A DNA stretch of 22,786 bases from DATIXD01 sp035518875 (GTDB lineage: Bacteria > Pseudomonadota > Gammaproteobacteria > Methylococcales > Methylococcaceae). How positions within the stretch are numbered: position 1 is the first letter of the stretch; each line of letters begins with the position of its first letter. Of this stretch, positions 6,858 to 14,246 are shown piece after piece. The stretch is from NCBI GenBank assembly GCA_035518875.1, contig DATIXD010000017.1:1-22786 (forward strand), read 5' to 3'. Position numbers and translations under genes: made by a program. The notes under the pieces are model-generated. The model was not told where the DNA came from. It ran no database searches and saw nothing but the letters and a program-made list of their open reading frames with translations.

Positions 6858-8218
6858 GGCTGGAAAAGGCCGAAGGCATCCAGAAATACGATGGCCACGC
6901 CGATGGGGGCGGCGTAACGCACCAGAACCCGCCAGATATTGAACGCCGGACCATCGCCCATTTGCAGTTCGGTTTCGCTGGCCTCCCGCCGCATGATCCA
7001 GCCGGCGAAGAGGGCGACCAGCACGCCGCCGATGGGCAGCATCAGGTTCGCGGTTACGAAGTCGACCAGTTCGAAGAAGGTCTTGCCGAACCACTTCACT
7101 TCCGACCACAGATTGAACGAAAACACCGTCCCCAGCCCAACCAGCCAACAGGCCAGGCCGCTATAAAGGCTGGCCCTTTTTCGGCTTAGTCCCAGGTTCT
7201 CCGAAAGCCAGGCGACGGCTGGTTCGATCAAGGCGATGGCGGAGGTGATGGCGGCGAGAAATATCAGCGCGAAAAACAGCACGCCGAACAACCATCCGCT
7301 GCTCATCTGGCCGAAAGCGATCGGCAGGGTCTGGAAAATCAGCCCCGGCCCCATCGCGGGTTCCAGTCTGTTGGCGAAAACGATGGGGAAAATCGCAAGT
7401 CCCGCCATGACGGCGACGAGGGTGTCGGTGGATGCCACGAATACGGTGGAGCGGGCGATGGAGACATGAGACGGCAGGTAGGAGCCATACACCATGATCG
7501 AGCCCATGCCCAGACCCAGCGAGAAGAAGGCCTGCCCCATGGCAGCCAATACCCCGGCGCCGCTGAGTTTGTCGAAATCCGGATTGAACAGGAAGGCTAG
7601 GCTTTGTCCGAAGCCGCCCGAGTTCATCGCGTAAAGGTCGAGCAGGATCAGCATGATGAACAGGGCCGGCATCATGAAACGGGTAGCCCGTTCCAGTCCG
7701 CCGCTCACGCCCCGGCTGACGATCAGCATGGTGGCCGCCATGAACAGGCTGTGCCAAATCAACAGGAATTCGTGGGAGGACTTGAACTCGTTGAATAAGC
7801 GGGTGGCGTTCTCGGCATCGATGCGCTCGAACAGCGCATTATTGATCTTGAACATGTAAGCCATCGCCCAACCGGCGATGACACTGTAATACGAGAGGAT
7901 CAGAAAACCGGCAATGACCCCCAGCCAGCCGGCGTAATGCCAGTTTGGACTGGCCTTGGCTTCTTTCGCCAGGGTCAGAAGGGCGTTGATGGGGCTTTGC
8001 CGTCCGCGCCGTCCGAGCATGGTTTCCGCGATCATGATGGGAACGCCTATGATGGCCACGCACAGCAGATAAACCATGACGAAAGCGCCGCCGCCATTCT
8101 GGCCGGCTAAATAGGGGAACTTCCAGATGTTTCCAAGACCGATGGCGGAGCCGCTTGCGGCCAGAATGAACGCCATGCGCGAGGACCACTGCGCATGGAC
8201 CAGAGGTTGTTCAGTCAT
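6854..8218 (-). CDS. sodium-dependent transporter, neurotransmitter:sodium symporter (NSS/SNF) family
   Basis: This inner-membrane secondary transporter of the LeuT/TnaT/MhsT type takes up an amino acid or amine together with sodium. It has 454 residues and 11-12 predicted membrane helices. The first helix has the diagnostic ASGSAIGLGNIWKFPY (21-36) that forms part of the sodium and substrate sites, followed by NGGGAF. The start is the ATG at 8218, behind GGGAA; an upstream in-frame extension to 8317 lacks family similarity. The substrate cannot be read from the sequence. The gene sits between smpB and ratA, overlaps ratA by four bases, and heads that operon. The 101-base gap to the divergent smpB should hold both promoters. 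Confidence 0.93.
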   Translation of the reverse strand: MTEQPLVHAQWSSRMAFILAASGSAIGLGNIWKFPYLAGQNGGGAFVMVYLLCVAIIGVPIMIAETMLGRRGRQSPINALLTLAKEAKASPNWHYAGWLGVIAGFLILSYYSVIAGWAMAYMFKINNALFERIDAENATRLFNEFKSSHEFLLIWHSLFMAATMLIVSRGVSGGLERATRFMMPALFIMLILLDLYAMNSGGFGQSLAFLFNPDFDKLSGAGVLAAMGQAFFSLGLGMGSIMVYGSYLPSHVSIARSTVFVASTDTLVAVMAGLAIFPIVFANRLEPAMGPGLIFQTLPIAFGQMSSGWLFGVLFFALIFLAAITSAIALIEPAVAWLSENLGLSRKRASLYSGLACWLVGLGTVFSFNLWSEVKWFGKTFFELVDFVTANLMLPIGGVLVALFAGWIMRREASETELQMGDGPAFNIWRVLVRYAAPIGVAIVFLDAFGLFQP

Positions 8219-8319
8219 ATTTTTCCCGGTGGTTTGAATCTGCGCCGAAGCTCCAAGGCCCAACGATGAGGTAAAATAACAAAAATACCCCATCGAGTCA
8301 GGCGAAATCCATATCACCC

Positions 8320-8799
8320 ATGGCGGCTAAGAAGAACAAGAATCAGGCGGGCGATTCCACCATTGCGCTGAATCGGCAGGCCACCCACGACTATTTCATC
8401 GAGGAACGGTTCGAAGCCGGCCTCGTACTGGAGGGCTGGGAAGTCAAGAGCCTGCGCGCCGGCCGGGCGCAACTCAAAGAAAGCTATGTAACTTTGAAAG
8501 GCGGCGAAGCCTGGCTCCTGGGCGCGCATATTGCGCCACTGCCTTCCGCCTCCACCCACATCGAACCCGACCCGACCCGGACCCGCAAACTGCTGCTGCA
8601 CAAGCAGGAACTCAACAAGCTCATCGGTCATGTCGAGCGCAAGGGCTATACTTTGGTTCCATTGGCGCTTTATTGGAGCAAGGGCCGCGCGAAGCTCGAA
8701 ATCGGGCTGGCGAAGGGCAAGAAACTCCATGACAAACGCGCCACGGAGAAAGACCGGGATTGGCAGCGGGAAAAACAGCGCTTGTTCAAGCAGCGTTAG
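8320..8799 (+). CDS. smpB: SsrA-binding protein SmpB
   Basis: This 159-residue RNA-binding protein delivers tmRNA to stalled ribosomes in trans-translation. The oligonucleotide-binding barrel carries the family blocks IALNRQATHDYFIEE (15-29), GWEVKSLRAGRAQLKESYV (about 39-57) and HIEPDP near 80. The basic C-terminal tail (KKLHDKRATEKDRDW and beyond) is the part that enters the decoding centre. The ATG at 8320 follows an AGGCG. The tmRNA gene often lies nearby in other genomes but is not in this window. It is divergent from the NSS symporter gene. Confidence 0.96.
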   Translation: MAAKKNKNQAGDSTIALNRQATHDYFIEERFEAGLVLEGWEVKSLRAGRAQLKESYVTLKGGEAWLLGAHIAPLPSASTHIEPDPTRTRKLLLHKQELNKLIGHVERKGYTLVPLALYWSKGRAKLEIGLAKGKKLHDKRATEKDRDWQREKQRLFKQR

Positions 8800-8909
8800 G
8801 CTTCAGCCGTGGCTCGCGCTGGTCAGGCGGACGCCCATCCTTGCCCGGGGCTGATCGTCACAGTAAATTTAACCCCATAAAAACAGACCGGAAGTTTCGC
8901 TAAAGACCG

Positions 8910-10166
8910 ATGATTTCAGATAGTCTCCTCCTACGTTTGACAAGCACCCTCCTATTCATCCTCTGCATCAGTGCGGCGGCCCAGCGGGCGGAAGCGGGGC
9001 CCTACGCCGCTCTAGTCGTCGAAGTGGAATCGGAGCGGGTCCTATATGGGCAAAACGCCGACGAGTTGCGGCATCCCGCATCCCTGACCAAGATGATGAC
9101 CCTGTATTTGGTGTTCGAGGCACTGGCGCGGGGAAACTTGTCGCTCAACGATGTCTTCAGGGCGTCCCAGTATGCGGTCTCGCGACCGCCTTCCCGGCTG
9201 GGACTGCGGACCGGAGACTTGATGACGGTCGAGGATGGCATTTTGGCCCTGGTGACACGCTCGGCAAATGATGCCGCCACGGTATTCGCCGAGGGTCTGG
9301 CCGGATCAGAGTCGGCCTTCGCCTTTCAGATGACGCAAAAGGCCCGTCAACTCGGCATGAATCGCTCGGTGTTCCGCAACGCATCGGGCCTGCCCGATCC
9401 CGACCAGGTGACCACCGCCTGGGATATGTTCCGTCTGGGCAAGTCGCTGCAGAAACATTTTCCGCAGTATTACCATTATTTTTCCACCGATCACTTCGAT
9501 TTCCGCAACCGAAGTTTCCACAACCACAATCACCTGCTGAGGAACTACTACGGTACGGATGGCATCAAGACCGGCTTTGTGAACGCTTCCGGCTTTAACC
9601 TCGTGGCCTCCGTCCGCCGCAATGGCCTGCGACTGATCGGCGTCGTCTTCGGCGGCGACACTGCGGCGCGCAGGGATGCGCATATGCGCACAATTTTGGA
9701 CAATGGCTTCGATCAGATGGAGGGGCGTGAACCGACGGTTCGTATCGCCGGCACGGAACGTTCGGAAACGCCTGTCCTGTTGCGGCGGCCGCCTGAGATC
9801 GAGCCGGTCGCGCCGAGTTTGCTGACTGAGGAGATCGATCTTGCCGGCAAACAGTCCCGCGGCGCGCGCAGCGAGGGGGATATCACAGGCCGTTCCGGCC
9901 GCAACAACAAGGAAAAGCCCACTTGGCAGGTACGCGTCGGCCAGTTCTCCCGGGAACAATTGGCCGAGCAGCGGTTGACCCAAGCGATGAAAGCCGCGCC
10001 ATACGCCTTGCGCCATGCTCGGGCGGCGGTCGCCACCCACTCCCGTCGGGGCAGTAAGACTTACGTGCCTTATTTCAAAGGCATGAACAAGGATGACGCC
10101 AAGCTGGCCTGTCAGGCGTTGAGGCGCAAGCGGCTGGAATGCATCCCGCTGTTCTCGGCAGGCTGA
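8910..10166 (+). CDS. D-alanyl-D-alanine carboxypeptidase (peptidase S11) with C-terminal SPOR domain
   Basis: This penicillin-binding protein of the DacA/DacF class trims the terminal D-Ala from peptidoglycan stem peptides in the periplasm. It has 418 residues. A signal peptide ends near residue 29 (AEA-GPY). The three active-site motifs are intact: SxxK as SLTK (58-61), SxN as SAN (118-120), and KTG (220-222). A variable linker (about 275-335) leads to an 80-residue SPOR-like domain (about 339-416), which binds denuded glycan and often targets septa. The wording of both domains (NADELRHPASLTKMMTLYL, NASGLPDPDQVTTA, and a CQALRRKRLEC ending) is that of alphaproteobacterial homologues, suggesting transfer. 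It lacks the usual gammaproteobacterial PBP5 C-terminal amphipathic anchor. The ribosome-binding site is weak. Confidence 0.93.
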   Translation: MISDSLLLRLTSTLLFILCISAAAQRAEAGPYAALVVEVESERVLYGQNADELRHPASLTKMMTLYLVFEALARGNLSLNDVFRASQYAVSRPPSRLGLRTGDLMTVEDGILALVTRSANDAATVFAEGLAGSESAFAFQMTQKARQLGMNRSVFRNASGLPDPDQVTTAWDMFRLGKSLQKHFPQYYHYFSTDHFDFRNRSFHNHNHLLRNYYGTDGIKTGFVNASGFNLVASVRRNGLRLIGVVFGGDTAARRDAHMRTILDNGFDQMEGREPTVRIAGTERSETPVLLRRPPEIEPVAPSLLTEEIDLAGKQSRGARSEGDITGRSGRNNKEKPTWQVRVGQFSREQLAEQRLTQAMKAAPYALRHARAAVATHSRRGSKTYVPYFKGMNKDDAKLACQALRRKRLECIPLFSAG

Positions 10167-10317
10167 TCGCGCCGGTCTCCGTCGTCGTGTCGAAAATGCA
10201 ATCCAACGCTTCGCGGTTCTCTTCCCGCTTGTCGGCGCGGAAAATCTGGGCAACTCCGGGAAAGCATCTGTCGGTGGCCGGTTCCATGTCAGGGGATCGT
10301 GCAACGAAAGTGACACC

Positions 10318-11418
10318 ATGAACGATTCACAAAAATGGCTGGCCTTAGCCGGCATGGCCGGGGCCGGTTGGCTGATTTATCTGCTTGCCCCCGTGCTGAC
10401 ACCATTCGTGGCCGGCGCCTTGCTCGCCTATTTCACCGATCCTCTGGTCGACCGCTTGGAAGCAGTCGGACTCAAGCGCATTTGGGCGGTGGTCGTCGTC
10501 TTCGCCGTCGGGATGCTCGCGGCGGCGCTCGTCGTTTTCTTCGTGGCGCCCGTGCTGGAGCACCAGATCAGCCGCCTCATCGACAATCTCCCGGCATACG
10601 CCGGCTGGATCAAATCGACGATGCTACCCTGGTTGCGGGCGAAGTTCGGCATCCGGTTGAAGATCGGCAACCTCGACCAGATGACTGCACTGATCAGCGA
10701 TTATTGGCGGCAGTCTGGCGGCTCGGCCGCATCCTTATTCACCTCGCTCTCGCATTCCGGGGCGGTCGTGCTCTCCTGGCTGATGAATCTCCTGTTGATT
10801 CCGGTGGTGACTTTTTATTTGCTGCGCGACTGGGACACGATGGTCGGGCACGTCCGCGATTTACTTCCGCGTCGTTACGAACCGACCATGGCGCGACTCG
10901 CTGGCGAGGCGGATGAGGTGTTGAGCGCCTTCTTGCGCGGACAATTCTTGGTCATGCTGGCGCTGGGCGCGATTTACACCGCCGGCTTGTGGTTGATCGA
11001 TCTGGATTTGGCTCTGTTGATCGGCATGATCGCCGGTCTCATCAGTTTCGTGCCCTACATGGGCGCGATTGTCGGCATACTTTCGGGCTGCGTGGCGGCG
11101 GTCGTCCAGTTTGGCGATGTCTGGTCGGTCTTGCCGGTGCTGGCCGTTTTCGGCGTCGGACAGTTGTTGGAAGGCACGGTGTTGACGCCCAAACTGGTTG
11201 GCGGTCGTATCGGTCTGCATCCGGTGGCGGTCATTTTTGCCGTTTTGGCCGGCGGCCAGCTGTTCGGTTTCCTCGGGGTCTTGCTGGCTCTGCCAATGGC
11301 ATCCGTCGTCATGGTGCTGATCCGACATGTCCACGACTTGTACAAGGAAAGCGGGCTTTACGGCGATGCGCCGGATCGAGCTGGAGAGAAGTCGGCGGGA
11401 ACGTCTGCGACCGAATAG
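10318..11418 (+). CDS. AI-2E family transporter / PerM-like permease
   Basis: This is an inner-membrane protein of 366 residues in the AI-2E (PerM, TqsA, YdiK) family. Two or three hydrophobic segments at the N-terminus (about 8-90) are followed by a hydrophilic helical section (about 90-145) and further membrane segments (about 150-340). The family's conserved C-terminal region is present: FVPYMGAIVG, GQLLEGTVLTPKLVGGRIGLHPV, and FGFLGVLLALPMASV. Members export autoinducer-2 or ions, or act as Na+/H+ antiporters; substrate cannot be assigned. In many gammaproteobacteria a perM gene lies close to purM and hda; here purM is about 4 kb away and hda is not seen. The 151-base gap before it holds no gene. 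Confidence 0.9.
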   Translation: MNDSQKWLALAGMAGAGWLIYLLAPVLTPFVAGALLAYFTDPLVDRLEAVGLKRIWAVVVVFAVGMLAAALVVFFVAPVLEHQISRLIDNLPAYAGWIKSTMLPWLRAKFGIRLKIGNLDQMTALISDYWRQSGGSAASLFTSLSHSGAVVLSWLMNLLLIPVVTFYLLRDWDTMVGHVRDLLPRRYEPTMARLAGEADEVLSAFLRGQFLVMLALGAIYTAGLWLIDLDLALLIGMIAGLISFVPYMGAIVGILSGCVAAVVQFGDVWSVLPVLAVFGVGQLLEGTVLTPKLVGGRIGLHPVAVIFAVLAGGQLFGFLGVLLALPMASVVMVLIRHVHDLYKESGLYGDAPDRAGEKSAGTSATE

Positions 11419-11476
11419 GATTGCGGGTCGCAAATTGGCCTGACGTCAGCCTGAGCGGCCGTTCCTGGCGGCGGAA

Positions 11477-11506
11477 TCCCCCGGGCCGTTGCATGGGCGC
11501 GGGGGA
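11477..11506. terminator. weak hairpin between convergent genes
   Basis: TCCCCCG (11477-11483) and CGGGGGA (11500-11506) form a 7-base-pair GC stem with a 16-base loop, in the gap between the convergent permease and cytochrome genes. No T tract follows directly on either strand; the nearest on the plus strand is TTTTTA about 17 bases later. It may end both transcripts inefficiently. Confidence 0.3.
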
Positions 11507-11533
11507 CCGTTTGAGTGCTTAGGTTTTTATCCC

Positions 11534-11893
11534 TTATTCCAGCTTGCCGCCAGGAACGGTTCCATCGGAACGCGCTTTGACGTAGGTGTAGAGGTTGTCC
11601 ATACCCTCCACCACCAGCTTATTGTCTTTGAATGCGCGCATGGCGCCCTTGCCGTTGAGAACGGTCTCGGTGAATTGTTCCTTACTCAGGGTCTTCAGGC
11701 TGTTCACGAGATTGGGGAATGCTGCGGCGCCCTCCGCTCCCGGACCGTGACAGCCCTCGCAACCGCCGCGCTCGTAGACTTTTCTTCCCTTAAGGACCGC
11801 TTCATCCACCGCCGCGTAGGAAGGTGCGGTGGCCCCAAGCAACAAGGCGCACGACACAAAGGTCCAGACCAGCGAAAAATTGTTTTTGTTCAT
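11534..11893 (-). CDS. small periplasmic monohaem c-type cytochrome
   Basis: This 119-residue class I cytochrome c has a signal peptide ending near residue 27 (SYA-AV) and one haem-binding motif, CEGCH, at 45-49. Met85 (GAMRAF) is the likely distal ligand, and a typical C-terminal helix follows (MDNLYTYVKARSDG). The start is secured by a perfect AGGAGG eight bases before the ATG at 11893; the open frame extending upstream is not coding. It stands alone and is convergent with the permease gene. Electron donor and acceptor are unknown; the sequence resembles cytochrome domains linked to PQQ-alcohol dehydrogenases and other small c5/c6-like carriers, but no oxidase or dehydrogenase is next to it. 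Confidence 0.92.
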   Translation of the reverse strand: MNKNNFSLVWTFVSCALLLGATAPSYAAVDEAVLKGRKVYERGGCEGCHGPGAEGAAAFPNLVNSLKTLSKEQFTETVLNGKGAMRAFKDNKLVVEGMDNLYTYVKARSDGTVPGGKLE

Positions 11894-12007
11894 TTGAGTT
11901 TCCTCCTGATGTTTGGGAAGTTGAATTAAATCCTCTCGGGAATTTGTTTGCAAGCGCTTTGCCGCCCGCAAGTCATTCCATTTACCGTATCGGCGCCGAC
12001 GGAACGT

Positions 12008-12013
12008 ATTATA
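12008..12013 (-). promoter_or_regulatory. possible -10 box of the cytochrome c gene
   Basis: On the minus strand the hexamer is a perfect TATAAT within the palindrome CGTATAATACG. The -35 region 17 bases upstream (TATGCC) is poor, so another factor would be needed. The leader to the ATG at 11893 would be about 105 bases. Confidence 0.3.
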
Positions 12014-12082
12014 CGAAACTCTCGCGCCCGGCATAGGGCACGAAGGCTGGTATTATCTAAAGCACTAGACAAAAACCCAAGA

Positions 12083-12113
12083 GCTTGAAAAGCACGGGCC
12101 GAGCTTTTCAAGC
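12083..12113. repeat. perfect 11-bp inverted repeat upstream of the DUF4404 gene
   Basis: GCTTGAAAAGC (12083-12093) and GCTTTTCAAGC (12103-12113) pair perfectly around a 9-base loop. No T tract follows on the plus strand. On the minus strand TCTTGGGTTTTTG follows, so it could end a minus-strand transcript or be an operator between the divergent cytochrome and DUF4404 genes. Confidence 0.5.
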
Positions 12114-12181
12114 CGCCGTGGAGCCTGCGTTTCATGCTAGGATATAAACCTTGAAGAATGGAGATTGAGGAAGCGATAGCT

Positions 12182-12448
12182 ATGACTGAACAAAGAATCA
12201 ATGATGCCCTGGCAGAACTCCGTAAGGAGATCGAGCGGCTCGAAATTGGTAATCAGGCGGCGAAGGAGCGACTCGCGAACCTCGTCGAAAATATCGAGCA
12301 GAGGATCGAGTCTTCTGGGACGAGCGAAGAGGATCACGACCTGGTCGAGGAAATGAAGGACGCCATTACCCATTTCGAGGTGGAGCATCCCCGCATTACC
12401 GGCATCATCAATGACATCATGATGACCCTTAGCAACGTGGGTATTTGA
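12182..12448 (+). CDS. DUF4404 family protein
   Basis: This 88-residue protein shows the DUF4404 pattern: a long charged amphipathic, probably coiled-coil helix (about 1-45), an acidic middle, then the conserved C-terminal block with FEVEHPRITG (about 65-74) and a hydrophobic end finishing in NVGI. Function is unknown; homologues occur widely in gammaproteobacteria as small cytoplasmic proteins. The ATG at 12182 was preferred because GAGGAA lies nine bases before it; an in-frame ATG at 12158 would add eight residues. It is convergent with mtgA, with 29 bases between the stops. Confidence 0.8.
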   Translation: MTEQRINDALAELRKEIERLEIGNQAAKERLANLVENIEQRIESSGTSEEDHDLVEEMKDAITHFEVEHPRITGIINDIMMTLSNVGI

Positions 12449-12477
12449 GCCGATGGAAGCTTTGTTCCCGGCTCGCT

Positions 12478-13188
12478 TTACAAATCCTCGAGATAATCCG
12501 TTCCGCCCAACTGCCGCATCTGTCTCAAAATCCAGGCTTGGCGCTTTTTGACGAGCGCTGACGGCCTCTCAACACGGAGCCGTATAGGATTGGGCAGCAC
12601 GGCGGCGAGTAGGGCCGCCTCACGGGCGTCGAGGTGCCGAGCCGGCTTGCGAAAAAACGCCCTGCTCGCCGCCTCCACGCCATAAATTCCATCCCCGAAC
12701 TGGGCGATATTCAGATAGATCTCCAGTATCCTGCGTTTCGGCCACAGCTGCTCGATCAAAACCGTGAAATAGGTTTCCAGCCCTTTGCGCAGATAATTTC
12801 GCCGGGGGTAAAGGAACAGATTCTTGGCGGTTTGCTGGGAAATGGTGCTGGCCCCGCGTATTCGTCGACCGTCCCGGTTGCTCTCCCAGGCCTTGGCGAT
12901 GGCCCTGAAATCAAAGCCGAAGTGCCGGCTGAACGACTGATCTTCGGATGCCACCACCGCCATCCCGGCATAGGGCGAGATCTGGTCCCAATTGCGCCAG
13001 CGGTAGCTTAAATTGAAATCTTCGCGTCCTTGCCATAAGGCTAAGACTTGGGCTTCGAGCATGAATGCGCTGGCGGGCGGCGGCAGCCAGCGGAGCAAGG
13101 CGACCGGAAGAAGGGTCAGGGCGAAAAACGCCAACGCCGCCTTGATCAGCAGGTCCATCGCTGCCGATCGCCATTTCCGAGCTCGCAC
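12478..13188 (-). CDS. mtgA: monofunctional biosynthetic peptidoglycan transglycosylase MtgA
   Basis: This glycosyltransferase family 51 enzyme polymerises lipid II into glycan strands at the outer face of the inner membrane. It has one N-terminal membrane anchor (about 11-33) followed by the GT51 domain. The catalytic motif ASEDQSFSRHFGFD (about 80-93) carries the essential Glu. RGASTISQQTAKNLFL (about 111-126), a KRRILEIYLN block (about 151-160) and GIYGVEAAS complete the set of family motifs. There is no transpeptidase domain, so it is MtgA and not a class A PBP. The start is uncertain: GTG at 13188 follows GAAGGGG at short distance, while ATG at 13158 has no ribosome-binding site but also leaves a complete anchor. 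Confidence 0.94.
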   Translation of the reverse strand: MRARKWRSAAMDLLIKAALAFFALTLLPVALLRWLPPPASAFMLEAQVLALWQGREDFNLSYRWRNWDQISPYAGMAVVASEDQSFSRHFGFDFRAIAKAWESNRDGRRIRGASTISQQTAKNLFLYPRRNYLRKGLETYFTVLIEQLWPKRRILEIYLNIAQFGDGIYGVEAASRAFFRKPARHLDAREAALLAAVLPNPIRLRVERPSALVKKRQAWILRQMRQLGGTDYLEDL

Positions 13189-13222
13189 GGTCCCCTTCAA
13201 TGCCGGTCGGCTGAGTGTTCCA

Positions 13223-13678
13223 TCAGCGGGCCGGCATCACGGCGAACGATTCCGAGGTGCTGAAGCTCCGCGAGCCAGAACCTTCCGCCAGATCGCGGTA
13301 ATACAGGCGGACACGGTAATTGCCCACCGGCAGACGGCCGATCAGATACTGACGGTAGAGCCCGCCCGATGGCAAGGCGACGCCTGGCGGCAGGGTCGGA
13401 ATCGAGTAGAGACAGGTGCCGCTGAAATTGATCGTGATTTCGAGTTCGTTGCCCTTCCATGCGGCGTCGATGCGCTCCGCGCCGCAGCTTCTTTGGGGAT
13501 AAACAATCACGATATCGTCGTTTTCCCGCGGGCTCGTCGGCTGAATGAAAAAGCTTTCGCCGCCCGCATTGCGGGGATTACCCATGATCATCGGGCCTGC
13601 GGCGGAGGTGGCCGCGGAAAAGGCCGAAAGGCAGGCGGCCATCAGCCATATTGGGAATGCGTTCTGACGTCGGCTCAT
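13223..13678 (-). CDS. exported protein of unknown function
   Basis: I do not recognise this 151-residue protein. It begins with a clear signal peptide (basic SRRQ, hydrophobic core, cleavage near residue 27 at SAA-GP). The mature part is mostly beta-strand-like, with two cysteines (65 and 89) that could form a disulfide. A final segment (GRLPVGNYRVRLYYRDL, about 115-131) resembles the last strands of an Ig-like or carboxypeptidase-regulatory-type beta sandwich. The ATG at 13678 lies just before the end of the phosphatidyltransferase gene (10-base gap), and mtgA follows after about 34 bases, so it is the third gene of a four-gene minus-strand operon. The setting suggests an envelope role. Confidence 0.75.
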   Translation of the reverse strand: MSRRQNAFPIWLMAACLSAFSAATSAAGPMIMGNPRNAGGESFFIQPTSPRENDDIVIVYPQRSCGAERIDAAWKGNELEITINFSGTCLYSIPTLPPGVALPSGGLYRQYLIGRLPVGNYRVRLYYRDLAEGSGSRSFSTSESFAVMPAR

Positions 13679-13688
13679 CGATCCGGCC

Positions 13689-14246
13689 TTAAGGGTGGGG
13701 ATGGGTTTCCCGCCAATAGCTGCGGCCCCATACATAAACGTAAATCGCCCCGCTAATCAGCGTTGTGATGAGGACGACTGCGATCAGGAAGGAAAGAAGG
13801 CTTGCCGGAAGCGCCGCGACGCCTTGATGGAAGAGCACGGCGACGATCAGCACGAGCTGGAAAAAGGTGTTCAGTTTGCTGGTCAGGTGGGGTCGTCCTT
13901 CGAAGGGCCGGAGCAGAAAATAATAAGCGATGGCGCCGGTGACGATCACCAGATCCCGCAGCAGAACCGCCACGACCAGCCAGATGGGAATCAACCCCAG
14001 CCAGCCCGCGCCGAGAAAACACGAAACCAGCAGCAATTTGTCGGCTAGCGGGTCGAGATAGGAGCCGAGGCGGCTTTGCCAGTTGAAATGCTTGGCCAGA
14101 AAGCCGTCCAGCGCGTCGGAGACGCCGGCTACGACGAACAGGGCCAAGGCCCAATCGAACCGCCGCGCCAGAAGAAAATGCACCACCGGGTAAACCAGGA
14201 TGATGCGGAAAACCGAGATGATGTTGGGAATATGGCGTGCTTTCAC
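13689..14246 (-). CDS. CDP-alcohol phosphatidyltransferase family protein (PgsA-like)
   Basis: This 185-residue integral membrane enzyme transfers a phosphatidyl group from CDP-diacylglycerol to an alcohol. The family motif D-x2-D-G-x2-A-R-x8-G-x3-D-x3-D is present as Asp44, Asp47, Gly48, Ala51, Gly61, Asp65 and Asp69, but position 52 is Lys instead of Arg. About five to six membrane helices surround it. The length fits PgsA (glycerol-phosphate acceptor, making phosphatidylglycerol phosphate), but this purM-linked group is often left as an unspecified second paralogue. The start is a GTG (14246) whose GTGA overlaps the stop of the upstream DUF2066 gene, so translation is coupled. No ATG is available in the first part of the domain. 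Confidence 0.88.
   Translation of the reverse strand: MKARHIPNIISVFRIILVYPVVHFLLARRFDWALALFVVAGVSDALDGFLAKHFNWQSRLGSYLDPLADKLLLVSCFLGAGWLGLIPIWLVVAVLLRDLVIVTGAIAYYFLLRPFEGRPHLTSKLNTFFQLVLIVAVLFHQGVAALPASLLSFLIAVVLITTLISGAIYVYVWGRSYWRETHPHP

Noticed and set aside
7161..7757. Long open frames antisense or frame-shifted to the NSS symporter, and similar ones over other genes
   Set aside because: In GC-rich DNA such frames are common; they are rich in Arg, Pro and His, lack motifs, and the overlapping genes have clear families.
8847..8855. GGGGCTGAT downstream of smpB, like the 5' end of tmRNA
   Set aside because: The match stops after nine bases; no tRNA-like 3' half, tag frame or pseudoknots follow before the next gene.
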